NCBI GenBank assembly: GCA_026686845.1
Contig: JAIVEN010000028.1
Coordinates: 821,001 to 885,000, forward strand
DNA length: 64,000 nucleotides
DNA from: Adenanthera pavonina
Taxonomy: Eukaryota > Streptophyta > Magnoliopsida > Fabales > Fabaceae
Direction: 5' to 3'
Shown here in pieces: positions 12,750-23,856 of this stretch (positions are counted from its first letter, which is position 1; each line of letters begins with the position of its first letter). The notes beneath the pieces were generated by a model. The model ran no database searches. It saw only the letters and a program-made list of their open reading frames with translations, and was not told the origin of the DNA. The position numbers and the translations under genes are program-made.

Positions 12750-12923
12750 AATCTTCTCCATCTACCATTTTATCCTCTTTCTCTCAATTTCCCAGAAAAT
12801 CCTCACATTCTTAATTAATTAACAGGCATATCTCTCTCCCAATTATGTTCCTCCCTCGATCTTTCTATTCTTTCCTGGAAATCTTTGTGCAAATGCCCCT
12901 TTTCCCCTTCTAATAAGTCATGT

Positions 12924-12937
12924 GTTGACGCGTCAAC
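12924..12937. promoter_or_regulatory. Perfect 14-bp palindrome made of two inverted W-box cores
   Basis: GTTGACGCGTCAAC equals its own reverse complement and carries a TTGAC core on each strand. WRKY factors bind TTGAC(C/T). It sits 22 bp before the TATA box of the first EF-hand gene. In copy 2 the same two cores survive but are separated (GTTGACGC at about 32363 and GTCAAACG at about 32383). WRKY control is inference. Confidence 0.55.
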
Positions 12938-12958
12938 TTGAAGCAAAACCCATGTCTC

Positions 12959-12965
12959 TATAAAT
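12959..12965 (+). promoter_or_regulatory. TATA box of the first EF-hand gene
   Basis: TATAAAT lies 43 bp before the start codon at 13008, which implies a very short 5' leader. The paralogue has TATAAAT at 32402-32408. Confidence 0.65.
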
Positions 12966-13007
12966 TTCAAGTTTGGCATTAACCCCACTTCATGTGAACT
13001 CTTCAAA

Positions 13008-13580
13008 ATGGAGCAAATTCTCACAAACACAAACATTTCTAAGCTCTTTTTCTGTCATGGACTCTTCCTTTGGGATATTACAACAGAGGCTTTCCTCTCA
13101 TTTCTCTTTCACCACTTCCAATCTCTGTGCACCTTCATCTTCCATTGTTGCTGTAACTCATGGACATCATCTGGAGCCGTGAACTCCAATTCCACAACCC
13201 CCCAGAATCAGAGTCCAAAAGTAGTTCATAAAGGGGTGAGATTAACCAAAGAAGAAGTGATAATGGTGATGGGGGGTTTGGGATTGAGTGCTGAATCAGA
13301 CTGGGAAGGATTAGAAGAAGAGATTGGGGAAGAAGAGGTTGAAGCATTGTTTGAAAAGGAACCAAGTTTTGAGGAGTTGAAGGATGCATTCGAGGTGTTC
13401 GATGAAAATGGAGATGGGTTCATAGAGGCCAAAGAGTTGCAGAGAGTGTTAAAGTGTCTGGGTTTGGAGAGAGATATTGATCAGTGTAGACGAATGATTA
13501 ATGCAGTTGATGAGAACGGAGATGGATTGATCGATCGCTCCGAGTTTGTCAAGTTTATGGAACAGAGTTTTGAGACTTAA
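13008..13580 (+). CDS. Calmodulin-like EF-hand protein, CML45/CML46 type (copy 1)
   Basis: A single exon encodes 190 aa. A hydrophobic, Phe/Leu-rich N-terminal segment with a CCC cluster (about aa 12-49) may anchor the protein to a membrane. An acidic stretch (about aa 95-120) is followed by two EF-hands with complete loops: DENGDGFIEAKE at aa 132-143 and DENGDGLIDRSE at aa 168-179. Position 1 Asp and position 12 Glu are intact in both, so calcium binding is expected. CMLs relay calcium signals, and the CML45/46 subgroup is intronless with two C-terminal EF-hands. Codons around the start are conserved in the paralogue, and a TATA box lies 43 bp upstream, which supports this ATG. The gene ends MEQSFET at a TAA stop. 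The subgroup name is by resemblance. Confidence 0.9.
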   Translation: MEQILTNTNISKLFFCHGLFLWDITTEAFLSFLFHHFQSLCTFIFHCCCNSWTSSGAVNSNSTTPQNQSPKVVHKGVRLTKEEVIMVMGGLGLSAESDWEGLEEEIGEEEVEALFEKEPSFEELKDAFEVFDENGDGFIEAKELQRVLKCLGLERDIDQCRRMINAVDENGDGLIDRSEFVKFMEQSFET

Positions 13581-14595
13581 TAGATTAGACCAATGAGTTC
13601 ACTATTATGTTCAACTGCGCCATTGACGACTTGAATGTTACTAGTTAGCTTTTTGTCTTTTTTTTTTTTTTTGGTAATTCACTGTAGATTTGAAGTTGGC
13701 TCGTTATTTAATATAAATCTAGTTAGTTCTTGTAACTTTTTTGCACCATTTAGGAAGTTTGACGTTCATTTGATTGATGCAAGGTTTTAGTAAGATTCAT
13801 TCATATATGACCTTGAAAGATAATTAATATATACAATGTCCCAAAATATAACACATTTTCTATCAAGAACCAATTCCTCATTTCAACATTTACATTATAT
13901 TATAATGTTAAAAATATCATATGGCAGCATACCAAAGAAAAAAAAATTCTGGGTCTAATGGTTCTGCACATCGTTGGGGTATTGGTTAGTTTTGGTTTTT
14001 ATTTGTGAACCTACTGGATGGATTCTGTTACTTTTGTTTTTATATTTCTCAGGAACTCGTCCTTGTATGTTTTCTTTTGTCGTTTTAATAACATTGGTTT
14101 GGTTTTGGTCAGAAAAAAAAATTATATCTATGCATGACGTATGCCATTTAAGATAACTGAAAAAATTATATGAAAAACAGAGAAGTAAATTATCCATATA
14201 TATATATATATACATATTCGCATACAATCATCTGGTATTCAATATCATTATGTAATTCATGATTTTACTTAAAGAGTATCAAATTCTTTTTTTGGTGTTT
14301 CAATCTCTCTGTTTTTTTTTTTGGATAAAATTCCAATCTCCTTTTTATTACTCATAAGGCAGAGATAAAAGAAAATCAGAATTCAAATAAATTACGAAAC
14401 ATTAGGGACAATATTATACATGTATATAGTGCACGTAATAGAAGTGGTGGTTTAGGAGTTAACTTGATGACTTTAATTTGTGGATATCGTTCCATCCCAT
14501 TTGAAGGTGGTGCCTACGGCAAACCAAATACTACCATGGCCTGCTGTTCCCAATTCCGTTTCCAAATTATATATATATATATATATATATACATA

Positions 14596-14940
14596 CTCTC
14601 TCCCATTTATAAAAACTATGTTTTTAGAGTTTTTCACATAAATTAAAGAAATCATTAAATGATATAGAATATTATAAAATTTAATAGGACAACAACAACA
14701 ACAATATTAGTTTTATCCCACTATGTGCGGTCCGAATAAAATTTAATAGTATTTTACCAAAATATCTTTAATTTAAATGATACATTTGATATTAATAAAG
14801 GTAAAATAGTAAAATAAGCAATTAATATTTCATTGAAATTTTAAAGTGACAGATATTGTGATAAATCTCAAAAACCCCAAAGAAACAATTTTTATGAACC
14901 GGAGAAAATAATATTTTTATAAACTTCCATAACTTAACAA
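14596..14940. mobile_element. Stowaway-like MITE relative, degenerate
   Basis: The stretch from CTCTCTCCCATTTATAAAAA onward is clearly related to the better preserved element at 27748-28007, sharing GAATATTATAAAATTTAAT and GATATTAATAAA blocks. The right end near GAACCGGAGAAAATA is eroded. Confidence 0.5.
14686..14745 (+). repeat. CAACAACAA...TTATCCCACT retroposon 3'-tail fragment
   Basis: An (ACA)n tract followed by TTTTATCCCACTATGTGCGG resembles the common 3' tail of plant Au-like SINEs and related retroposons. It is inserted in the Stowaway-like element at 14596-14940, since it is missing from the related copy at 27748-28007. Confidence 0.4.
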
Positions 14941-14970
14941 TATCCCGATATATCCAATAGACCTATGGTA

Positions 14971-16490
14971 TGTTAGATATACTGGCTTCCCAAGAAGGGG
15001 GTGAATTAGGAAGATTAAAATTTTCTGCAAAAGTCAAGAGTGTGGTGATGACAAAAGAGACAATAAAACAGAGTATAAAGGAATAGCAATGTAAAAGCAG
15101 TAAAGGAGAAGGGAAGACACATATGTTTATCCTGGTTCGGTTTATTTATCTTAACCTACGTCCAGTTCCCGAGCAACTACTTGAGATTATCCACTATCTT
15201 ACAAGAATTCAGTGGGTTTTTTGCAATTGTCTTAATACAACTTTGATGCTCTGTTCTTAGAGCTTACAACCTCTCTCTTTGCACTCTAGCTAAGTGCTTC
15301 TCAAATTCCTTGTGATATCCCATCACAAGAAAATCTTTCTTTCAGATGAAGATAAGATTGGTTACACAGAATGAACTCTCTAATTTAGAGTGTATATGAA
15401 AGTTGAAGTTCAGAAGAATGAAGTATAAGAGTAAGAGACTTTAAGTTGAGAATTTAATAGAGTTTCAGTATATATAATGTAAATTCGTTACCCACAACTT
15501 CAAATGAAGTTCTATCTATATATTTAGATCTTAACTATACGTTAGAGACAAGATCTATTCGTTAGAGATGTTACCCAATGGTTACTCTGAAAAATTATTC
15601 GTTCACCAACCGCATTTAATGCTTCTGACACTCAAAGTTCAAATTTTGGTTAGTCAACAGACGAATTTCACAGATACCGAAAGTTAAAGACTTTAACGTT
15701 GAACTTCAAACTTCATTTGTTATAAAGTAAAGTTCAAATTTTCATCTTTAAATAATGTTTCTTTGTTGGAATATACGAATTTTCAAGTTAAAGTTCTTCT
15801 AATAAGCGTAAACAATTGTCCTATATTGCTACATTGCCTTCGAAGTTCAAATTTTGGTGCCCAAAATTCGTCTGTCAGTGGGCAGCTCAATAAGGCACAA
15901 TAGTTTATCTTTTCAAAATTTGAATTTTCAAGATTCAAAGTTCTTCTGTCAGAGGGAGCTAATTTTGGACTCTTTTTAAACTTTACTCTCAGATGAGCTT
16001 TGTCATATTCTCAGACGAATTTTTCACTTTCATGAATTGTACTTTATCATAAATTCGAATTTTCAAACCTCAAAGTTTGTCTGTCAGAGAAGGCTCTCAT
16101 CAAACTCATGTCAAAGTTCGAATTTTTGCATTCAAAGATCATTCAAAGGAATCTCTTTTCTAACTAAACTTATTTTCAATTTGAAATTCGAATTTCAAAA
16201 GGCAAAGTTCGAATTTTCAAAGCAATAGAACAGTTTTAGCACTTTAAAGTTCGTCTGTTAGTGGGTGTTTTTCAAGTATTCCATGAATTAACATAGAATT
16301 AGATTTCTAAAAACATTCTTTTCCCAATTCAAAGTTTTTTACTTAAATAAAACATAGTAAGAAATCCTATATCAAATCTAGTGCTAATTTCACTTGGATT
16401 TTTCCATTTGGGATCTTTCATGCACCATTGATATCTTTTTATCAAGCTCTAGAAGGTTAGTTTGGAATCATCAAAACACTTGATTCAACA
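14971..16490 (-). repeat. 3' LTR of the copia element (left on the + strand)
   Basis: A 1520-bp direct repeat of 24978-26499. On the + strand it runs from TGTTAGATATAC to TTGATTCAACA, with TG/CA ends. It contains repeated TTCGTCTGTCAGAG-type and TTCGAATTTTCAAA-type motifs in its right half. Confidence 0.92.
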
Positions 16491-16504
16491 TTCTCCCCCC
16501 TTTT
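16491..16504 (-). other. Polypurine tract of the copia element
   Basis: Read on the minus strand, AAAAGGGGGGAGAA lies directly before the 3' LTR, where a polypurine tract primes plus-strand DNA synthesis. It fixes the element's orientation. Confidence 0.85.
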
Positions 16505-16736
16505 GATGATGACAAAATAACTTGCAAACTGGATTAGTACTTGAGTTTGCTTTAACAAGCTCCTCCTTAACATGTGCATTATAATTCAAAAGATAAGATA
16601 TCATGTACTGCAAATCAAACAGAGAGATTCATTAATCCATTTAAGTTTTCATTACAAAGTCAGAACATGGCAATCATAAAATGCAGAACAAAGTTCAGAA
16701 TGTTCAGAACAAAGATTTATCATTCATAAAACAATA

Positions 16737-18968
16737 CTACAAGAAGGGCCAAGCAATCATAAGTTCTAATCCCTTCTTCTTGGACTTCTTGCTATAGGTC
16801 TTGCCAGAGGGCTCTGCTGCGGTCTTTCCAATTTGCTCGAACTTCTCCCCCTTTTTGGCATCATCAGGAAGGTGCACAAAGTCAATAGGAGGAGGGATAT
16901 GAGATACTGGGATTGCCTGAAGAGGCACAGAAACAAATGGCAGATCTAGATCAAGCCTTGGCAAAGACTCAGAAGCTTCAAAATTAGAGTCATCAGAGAG
17001 TTCAAGAAGTTCTTGCACTTCTTGTGTAGTGACAGCCAATTGAGCTCTTTGTGCCTCCGAGAGACCAAAAGTGGAAACAGGAGAGGAAGCAGGAGGATGA
17101 AACATTTCTTCAAGTCTTAATCTTTGAGCTTATAAGAGAGCATTATGAACAATAGCTTCTAAATCAACATAAGGTACAATGCTTCTCTTTTCATTTAGGG
17201 CAACTTGCATGAATGGTGAGGTGGTGATAGTTGCCACTAATTTCTTAACTTGCTCAGATTCTTGTGATGAGAGAATTGAATCCTGAGCAACTTCAAGAAT
17301 GAACTGATGGGAGCTTGGTTCCAGAGGGGCCTCTTCCTCCATTCCATAGTCCAAGGAAGGACCAGGACTTGCCTCATCACGGGAGACCTGTGGTGTGGTC
17401 AATGTGCCAGCAGCTCCAGTATCATGCACGGTATCATCAGGCTCAGGGGAGGCTAGCACGAAAGGACTTGGAGGCTCAGGTGTAGGAGACATAACAGGCT
17501 CAGAGAATCTTGACTGAGGTAGAGCTGATGTGGAGGGAATGACACTCCTGATGTCTTCATATGCATCAGCAATCGCTTTTATATTCTTTGACAACTGATG
17601 TATCTGGTCATGCAGATGAGCAAACTTGGCATTTTGTTCATCTCTGATGCTAAGTATGAGTGTAGACAGACTGTCATACAACTCAGTGATCTTGGTTGGC
17701 TTTGCTCCAGTAGATGGAGTTGATGGTACTTGAGCTTGAGGGGGCTGAGATGGAGATGGAACAGACTGAGAATTCTGAGGTATGGGTTTTGCAGCAGCCT
17801 CAGAGGTTCATTCTCACTGTTGGGAGACTTCCTCATCAAAGAAAAGGTCTTCAGTCTTTCCAAATTCCTTTCCAATCTATCTTTTATCTCTCTTTTCTAT
17901 TCCCATCCTTTGCAGCTCTTCTTCTTTGAAGATTTCAGTAGGCTTCCCTTTTCCTTTCTCAAGATGTTGGATTCGGGCATACTGAACTATCTTGGAAATG
18001 ATTGCTGCATAAGGAAGGGTGGAATCTTTCCTCTGATCTCTTACCTTGATCATGCTTTGGAGGATGATGTGTCCCATGTTAATAAGCTTCCCACGCATAA
18101 TAGCTGCCATCACATGTGCTTCAGCCCTTGTAATCAGATTGAAACTGCCTCCTTTGTTGAAGATAATCCTGGACACAATATAATGCAGGATTCTAACTTG
18201 AGCACTGAGGTTAGTAGGCTTCAGCAAGCTTAGAGGTGGTCTGTTCTCTTTTCTGCTGAACAGAATGTTCAGAATTGTGCTTTCCTTGTAGTTCAGAAAA
18301 GGCCTTCCTTCTTCATCAGTGGTTTCAGCCTCATCCATATATCATGAGGCTGTAATATCAATTTTCAGACTGTCTTGCCCTGGAATTTCTAAAACCTCAT
18401 TAAAGATTTCATCTGTTAGTCAGATGGTCCTTGACCTCAGATTCACTTCCCACTTCTTCTTCTTACTATTAAATTTCAGAGAGGCATACCAGGTTTTGAC
18501 TACCTTATCATCATATCTTTCCAGTATTTCTAACAAATTTTTGTATCTTAACATCCTTAGCCCAGCATCAAAGTTGTTAGAAACCAGGAATTCTTCAAAA
18601 TTCACGCAGTGAGGCTTGATTACCTTTTTGCTGACAAATTTGGTGGTGTATTCTCCAAGAATATGAGCATTGCTTCACAGTGGCAGTGAGATCAGTTGAT
18701 ATTCTCCAAATTCAGTGCTTGAGGAGGAAGAAGAAGTAGCAGTGACAGGAGTGGCAGGAACAGTAGGCTCTGCTTTCTTTGAAGGAAAAGGTGCAGATTT
18801 CTTCGAGTCTGCTCTTGGTGTAGTTTTCTGCCTTTTGGAAGGAGTTGCCTTGCTGAATTTGCCTTTTCTTTTCTGAGTCTCACTCTCCTTGGAGGCATAT
18901 TGGGATTTTACAGACCTCTTTGGCCGTGACTCTCCTTTCCCAACTTCTGGATTTTTGACTCTTGCCAT
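16737..18968 (-). pseudogene. Additional ORF region downstream of pol, broken
   Basis: Reading starts near an ATG at 18968-18966 and continues through interrupted frames to about 16737. The first part is Lys/Ser-rich with nuclear-localisation-like clusters (RPKRSVKS, KRKGK, SKRQK). The middle part (17877-18605) has regularly spaced hydrophobic helices, with local motifs such as ARILHYIVSRI-like and GKLINMGHII. These resemble the plant-retroelement domain catalogued as putative plant transposon protein (PF20167); I could not search this. The last part (16737-17681) is Ser/Pro/Glu-rich and low in complexity. Stops and frame breaks show it no longer encodes one protein. Sireviruses often carry an extra ORF here, usually called env-like, but no clear transmembrane segments are seen. 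Confidence 0.6.
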
Positions 18969-19055
18969 TCTCGGTGAGGAATGATTCAGATAGATGCAAG
19001 GAGTAGGTTTATAAGGTATGAAAAGAAGTTTAATCGGTGAGAAATGAAGATTCAC

Positions 19056-19860
19056 GAACGAAGTTAATAGGAATTAAGGAGAGAATTTGAACAGATTTGA
19101 GAGAGAGACGAATAGGGTTCCGTTTGTTCAAAGGACGACCTACGGTTTTAACATATATAACTACTAAACAGACAAATTTTGAGAGGTCAAAATTTGAACT
19201 TCTAGCAGTCACAAGTTAATCCATTCAGTAAGGTTTACTGACAGACGAATGTTCAATTGGAAATTCATCTGACAGAGGCTTGGTTCTGAAAACAATATGT
19301 GAACAGACGAACTTTAATCCAACAAAGTTCGTACTTTGAAAGAATCAGGCAATAAGCAAATATGACCAAAACAAGAAACAGACGATCTTTACTTATGAAA
19401 ATTCATCTTTCAGAGAACCAATAAAGTGAACATGTTACAATAGAAGAATTTTGATTCAAAAATTCGAATTTTAACATTTTGTAAAGAATTTTCAACATGC
19501 GTATTTTGAGAAATGGAGATTCATACAACATTCATCTTGAACAGAGATTATATTTGCATTTCATTTTTGGAAATTCGAATTTCTGGTGTTCAACAGACGA
19601 ATTTCAAAGGATAAAAGAGTACTATTACAGTGTGCACCCAATAGAAATTCGTCTGATGGGCATCCAAATTTGAACTTTGAACATGCTGACTCTACAAAAA
19701 CACAATTTAACCACGGAAATTCGTCTAATAAACATCTAAAATGCGAATTACAACTTTCTGAACTTACAGAACAGATCCAGATGCTCAGATTTCTGGCTTT
19801 CTTCTTCATCTCTTGATTGTGCCATCCTGATTAGCTCCATTATATGGTTTTATCATTATT
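19056..19860. repeat. Non-coding spacer between the extra ORF and pol, LTR-like motifs
   Basis: This spacer has no coding signal but repeats the motifs seen in the LTRs, in both orientations: CAGACGAA or TTCGTCTG (for example near 19242, 19303, 19587 and 19648) and AAATTCGAATTT-like palindromes (near 19570). A minus-strand TATATAT at 19159-19153 lies about 185 bp before the extra-ORF start. Confidence 0.55.
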
Positions 19861-19965
19861 TGAACTTGCAGGAGCACCTGCAACTTATATCAAACACACT
19901 CCGATGCTAAAGTTAGGATTTATTCAATGTTAGAAACTTAAATTTAGGTAGACATAAGAACATAC

Positions 19966-21421
19966 TTACAATTCATTGGGATTTATCATACCCAATTCTC
20001 TTCTGATTTTACAATGTCTATCTTCTGGAAGGGGATTTGTCAGAATGTCAGCAACTTGATCCTCAGTAAGGATGTATTCTAACCTGATTTCTCCTTTCAG
20101 AACATGGTCCTTTATAAAGTGATGCCTAACTTCAATATGCTTTGTCCTTGAATGTATGACAGGGTTCTTTGTGATGTTAATAGCACTTTGGTTATCACAC
20201 ATTATTGGTATTTCCTTCATCTCAATCTCAAGATCTTCAAGCTGCTACTTCATCCAAATAACTTGGGCACAGCAGCTACCAGCTGCAACATATTCAGCTT
20301 CTGCAATGGATAGAGCCACACTATTTTGCTTCTTGCTGAATCATGACACCAATGATCCTCCAAGGAACTGACATGTTCCACTTGTGCTTTTTCTATCAGT
20401 TTTGGATCCAGTAAAGTTAGTATCAGTGTATCCAATGAGATCTTCTCCATTGCCCTTTGGATACCAAAGTCCCATTTGTGATGTTCTAATTAAATATCTG
20501 AAGATGCATTTCACAGCAGTTGCATGGGTTTCTTTGGGACATAATTGGAATCTTGCACATATACAGATACTGAACATGATGTCAGGTCTGCTAGCTGTTA
20601 AGTATAGCAGAGATCCAATCATTCTTCTGTATTGAGTTATGTCAAAAGTTTTTCCTCCTTCATCCATATCAAGCTTAGTTGCAGTAGTTATAGGAGTTTC
20701 CATTGACTTGGCTTTTTCCATGCCAAACTTTTTCGGCAACTCTTTCAGATATTTTGATTAGTTGAGGAAGATACTATCAGCACATTGCTTAATTTGTAGT
20801 CCAAGGAAGAAGTTAATCTCACCCATCATTGACATTTCAAATTCACCCTGTATTAGCTTAGAGAATTTCTTGCAAAGAGATTCATTAGTAGCCTCAAATA
20901 TAATATCATTAACATAAATTTGAACAATAAGTAAATTTTTGTTTTATTTCTTAGTGAACAAAGTAGTATCTACTTTTCTTCTATTGAATCCCTTTTCAAT
21001 TAGAAAGTTGCTTAGCCTTTCATACCATGCTCTAGGGGTTTGCTTTAAACCGTAAAGAGCTTTCTTTAGTTTATAAACATGATTTGGTTTTATAAAATCC
21101 TCAAAAAATCTGGATAACATTATGTTTTTAAATAGGTTGATCTACATAAACTTTTTCCATGATATATCCATTCAGAAAAACACTTGTCACGTCCATTTGA
21201 TATAACATTATGTTTTTCATGCATGCATATGCCAACAGGATTCTAATTGCTTCTAATCTTGCAACTGGAGCAAAGGTCTCCTCAAAATCAATACCTTCTT
21301 CTTGATTATATCCTTTGGTAACCAGTCTTGCTTTATTTTTTATTATTTTTCCTGATTCATCAAATATATTTCTAAAGACCCGTTTAGTGCCAATGATAGG
21401 GTGATTTCTAGGTCTAGGCAC
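19966..21421 (-). pseudogene. Copia reverse transcriptase and RNase H, broken
   Basis: Minus-strand segments at 21128-21421 carry the RT finger/palm region (NKARLVTKGYNQEEG, FAPVARLEAIR). Segments at 20341-20739 and 19966-20220 carry RNase H hallmarks (TASRPDIMF, STSGTCQFLG, DNQSAINITKNPV, HIEVRHHFIKD). The catalytic YVDD motif reads YVND: the codon at 20910-20908 is AAT instead of GAT. Several in-frame stops separate the parts. Both changes make the enzyme inactive. Confidence 0.9.
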
Positions 21422-21586
21422 TAAATCTCAAACTTGATTTCTTTGAAATTGATTTAATTCATCTTGCATGTGCAGCATCCAGTATTCATCAGTTAAGACT
21501 TCTTCAGCACACTTAGGTTCAATTTGAGAAATGAAAGCACAGTTGATCATCTGATCCCTTAGCTATTTTCTGATTTTAACTTTCTC

Positions 21587-22700
21587 TTAAACATCCCTAA
21601 TCACTTGATCAACATGATGATTCCTTTGATATCTCCAAGCTCTGGGAAGTTCTTGAGATATATCTTCATTATTCTTATCCTTAAAGTTTTTCTCTTGAAT
21701 ATCTTCCTCTATGTTAATAGATTCAGATATTTTTGGAGGTTTAGTTTTACCTTCTTCAGAAATATCTAAGTTCTTAAAATTCAAAATAAGATCATCTTCA
21801 TCAATTACATGCTTGGAAACTGTTTCATTTTCAATAAACACAACATGCACGGATTCCTCTACAAATTTAGTTTTCTTATTAAAAACTCTATATACTTTAC
21901 TCCTAGTAGAATAGCCCAGAAATATACCTTCATTAGATTTGGCGTCAAACTTACTCAGATTCTCATTTCTATTGTTGTGGATGAAACATTTACAACCGAA
22001 CACATGTAGATGTGAAAGGTTTGGCTTCTTTCCTTTGTACAACTCATATGGAGTCTTCCCCAGAATTGGTTTGATGTAGACTCTGTTGATGATGTAACTT
22101 GCTTGTTTACTGCATCAGCTCAGAACACTTGAGAAAGTTCCTTTTCGTTCAGCATTGTCCTTGTCATTTCTCCAATTGTTCTGTTCTTCCTTTCCACCAC
22201 TCTATTTTGTTGAGGAGTTCTTGGAGCTGAGATGTTGTGATCAATTCCATGTTCATCACAGTATTCCAGAAAGTATGAATTTTCAAATTCTCCTCCATGG
22301 TCAGACCTGATAAACATAATAGAAATACCTTTCTCATTTTGCACTTTCTTAGCTAAGGTTACAAATGCATCAAATGTTTCACTTTTGGAAGAAATAAATA
22401 AGGTCCAGGTAAATCTAGAGTAATCATCTACAATCACAAGAACATACAAATTTCCACCAATGCTTTTTACTTTAGATGGACTAATCAAATCCATATGCAA
22501 TAGTTACAGTAGTCTAGATGTGATGACTACATTTTTAGATTTAAAAGATAATTTAGTTTGTTTTCCTTTAAGGCATGCATCATATTCTTTGTCTTTTTCA
22601 AAAGAGATTTTTGGTAAGCCAATGACTAACTCATTCTTGACCAGTTTTGACAGTTGGTTCATGTTAACATGTGCTAATCTTCTATGTCATAGCCAACTAT
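21587..22700 (-). pseudogene. Copia integrase, broken
   Basis: The catalytic core at 22120-22500 retains the acidic triad in context: MDLISP, then SDHGGEF, then NRVVERKNR (D, D, E). A following segment (21587-22042) has the usual GYSTRSKVYRVFN-like C-terminal region. Stops interrupt the frame between the parts. Confidence 0.9.
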
Positions 22701-23552
22701 TATTATCCTGACTAATCAAACAGACATAATCTAAGGAAGGAAGTTCATCAAGATCAATAGTATAGCAGTTATCATCCCTTTGAGCCTTGATGATTACTTT
22801 GTGATCACTTTTTCGGATAACCAGGCAAAATTTTGAATCAAACAGTATCAAGTTACTTTTGTCACATGTCTGACTCACACTTAGCAGATTGTGATTGAGA
22901 CCAATTACAAACAGCACTTCTTCAATAGATGTTTTAGGATTTTTGCCCACAATGTCAATTCCAACTATTTTGTCATATTGATCACATCCAAAAGTCACAT
23001 TTCCTCCCTTTTTGTCTCTAAGAGTGATAAACTTCTCCTTATCACTAGTCATATGACTTGAGCAGGCAGTGTCTATATACCATTTGTTGCTCTTTTTTGC
23101 TTTAAGACAAATCTGCAAAACAAAGTTTAGAATTTCTTTTTAGGTACCCAAATTTACTTGGGTCCTTTTCTGTCAGTGGCATTTTTCCTAGATACAGGTG
23201 TACCTTTGGGAACCCATTTTACCTTCCTGTCAAGTCTATTTTTCTTTAATGCACATGAACTAGAAATGTGTCCCATCTTGTTACAGAAGTGACAGGTAGT
23301 AAATGGGCTACTGGATTGTGATACAAGAAGAAAGCAATGCAGATAATATTTTTGTTTTATATATTTTGATTGATCATAGGATTCAATGCGATTTGAAATA
23401 TGATTTTTTTTATGCCCATTAGCATGCACAAAATACCTCATATATAGATTTTGATTTTTCTTTTTAATCCTTTCTTTTACTGCACAAGGATCATATCCAA
23501 GTCCAGCTTTTCCTTGTGTGATTCTCTGACTTCCCATTAAAGAAAACAACAT
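22687..23552 (-). pseudogene. Copia protease and second zinc-knuckle region, broken
   Basis: At 22687-23118 the segment begins near KWYIDTACSSHMTSDKEKF, the pre-integrase/protease block of copia elements. The aspartic-protease triad is DTA rather than D(S/T)G. At 23154-23552 there is a CHFCNKMGHISSSC knuckle (CX2CX4HX4C), so the polyprotein held two knuckles counting the one in gag. Confidence 0.8.
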
Positions 23553-23856
23553 ATCTTTACCCTTAGTAAGTCAAGTCATTCCTTTCACTAGATAGTCATT
23601 AGTTTGCTTTAATTCAGTGCATGATGTACAGCAAGCAGATTTAGATTTATGCAGAGATGAAATGTCAGAAATATTGCACTATGATTCTAACTTGTTAATC
23701 TTTTTCTTAGCCTGTCTCAGTTCTTTAGCTGTCTTAATAAATTTATCATGCAGTTCATGAAATGCATCAAGTAATTCAGAATAGGAATTTTCAAATTCAT
23801 ATACCTCATCCTTATGATCACTGTTGGATAGATTGAGTTTCTTCATATGTAAGTGC

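Larger units (their letters stand above)
13927..14970. other. AT-rich 3' flank of EF-hand gene 1, with small repeats
   Basis: No supported gene is present. A block at about 14485-14535 (GTTCCATCCCA...CAAATACTACC) is shared with about 33892-33953 and belongs to the duplication. TA microsatellites lie at about 14196-14211 and 14568-14591. Confidence 0.55.

Noticed and set aside
13974..14156. 60-codon hydrophobic frame after EF-hand gene 1
   Set aside because: It comes from T-rich sequence, is not conserved in duplication copy 2, and has no family resemblance.
17714..18338. Plus-strand frames inside the retroelement
   Set aside because: They are antisense shadows of the minus-strand extra ORF; gag, pol and the extra ORF are all on the minus strand.
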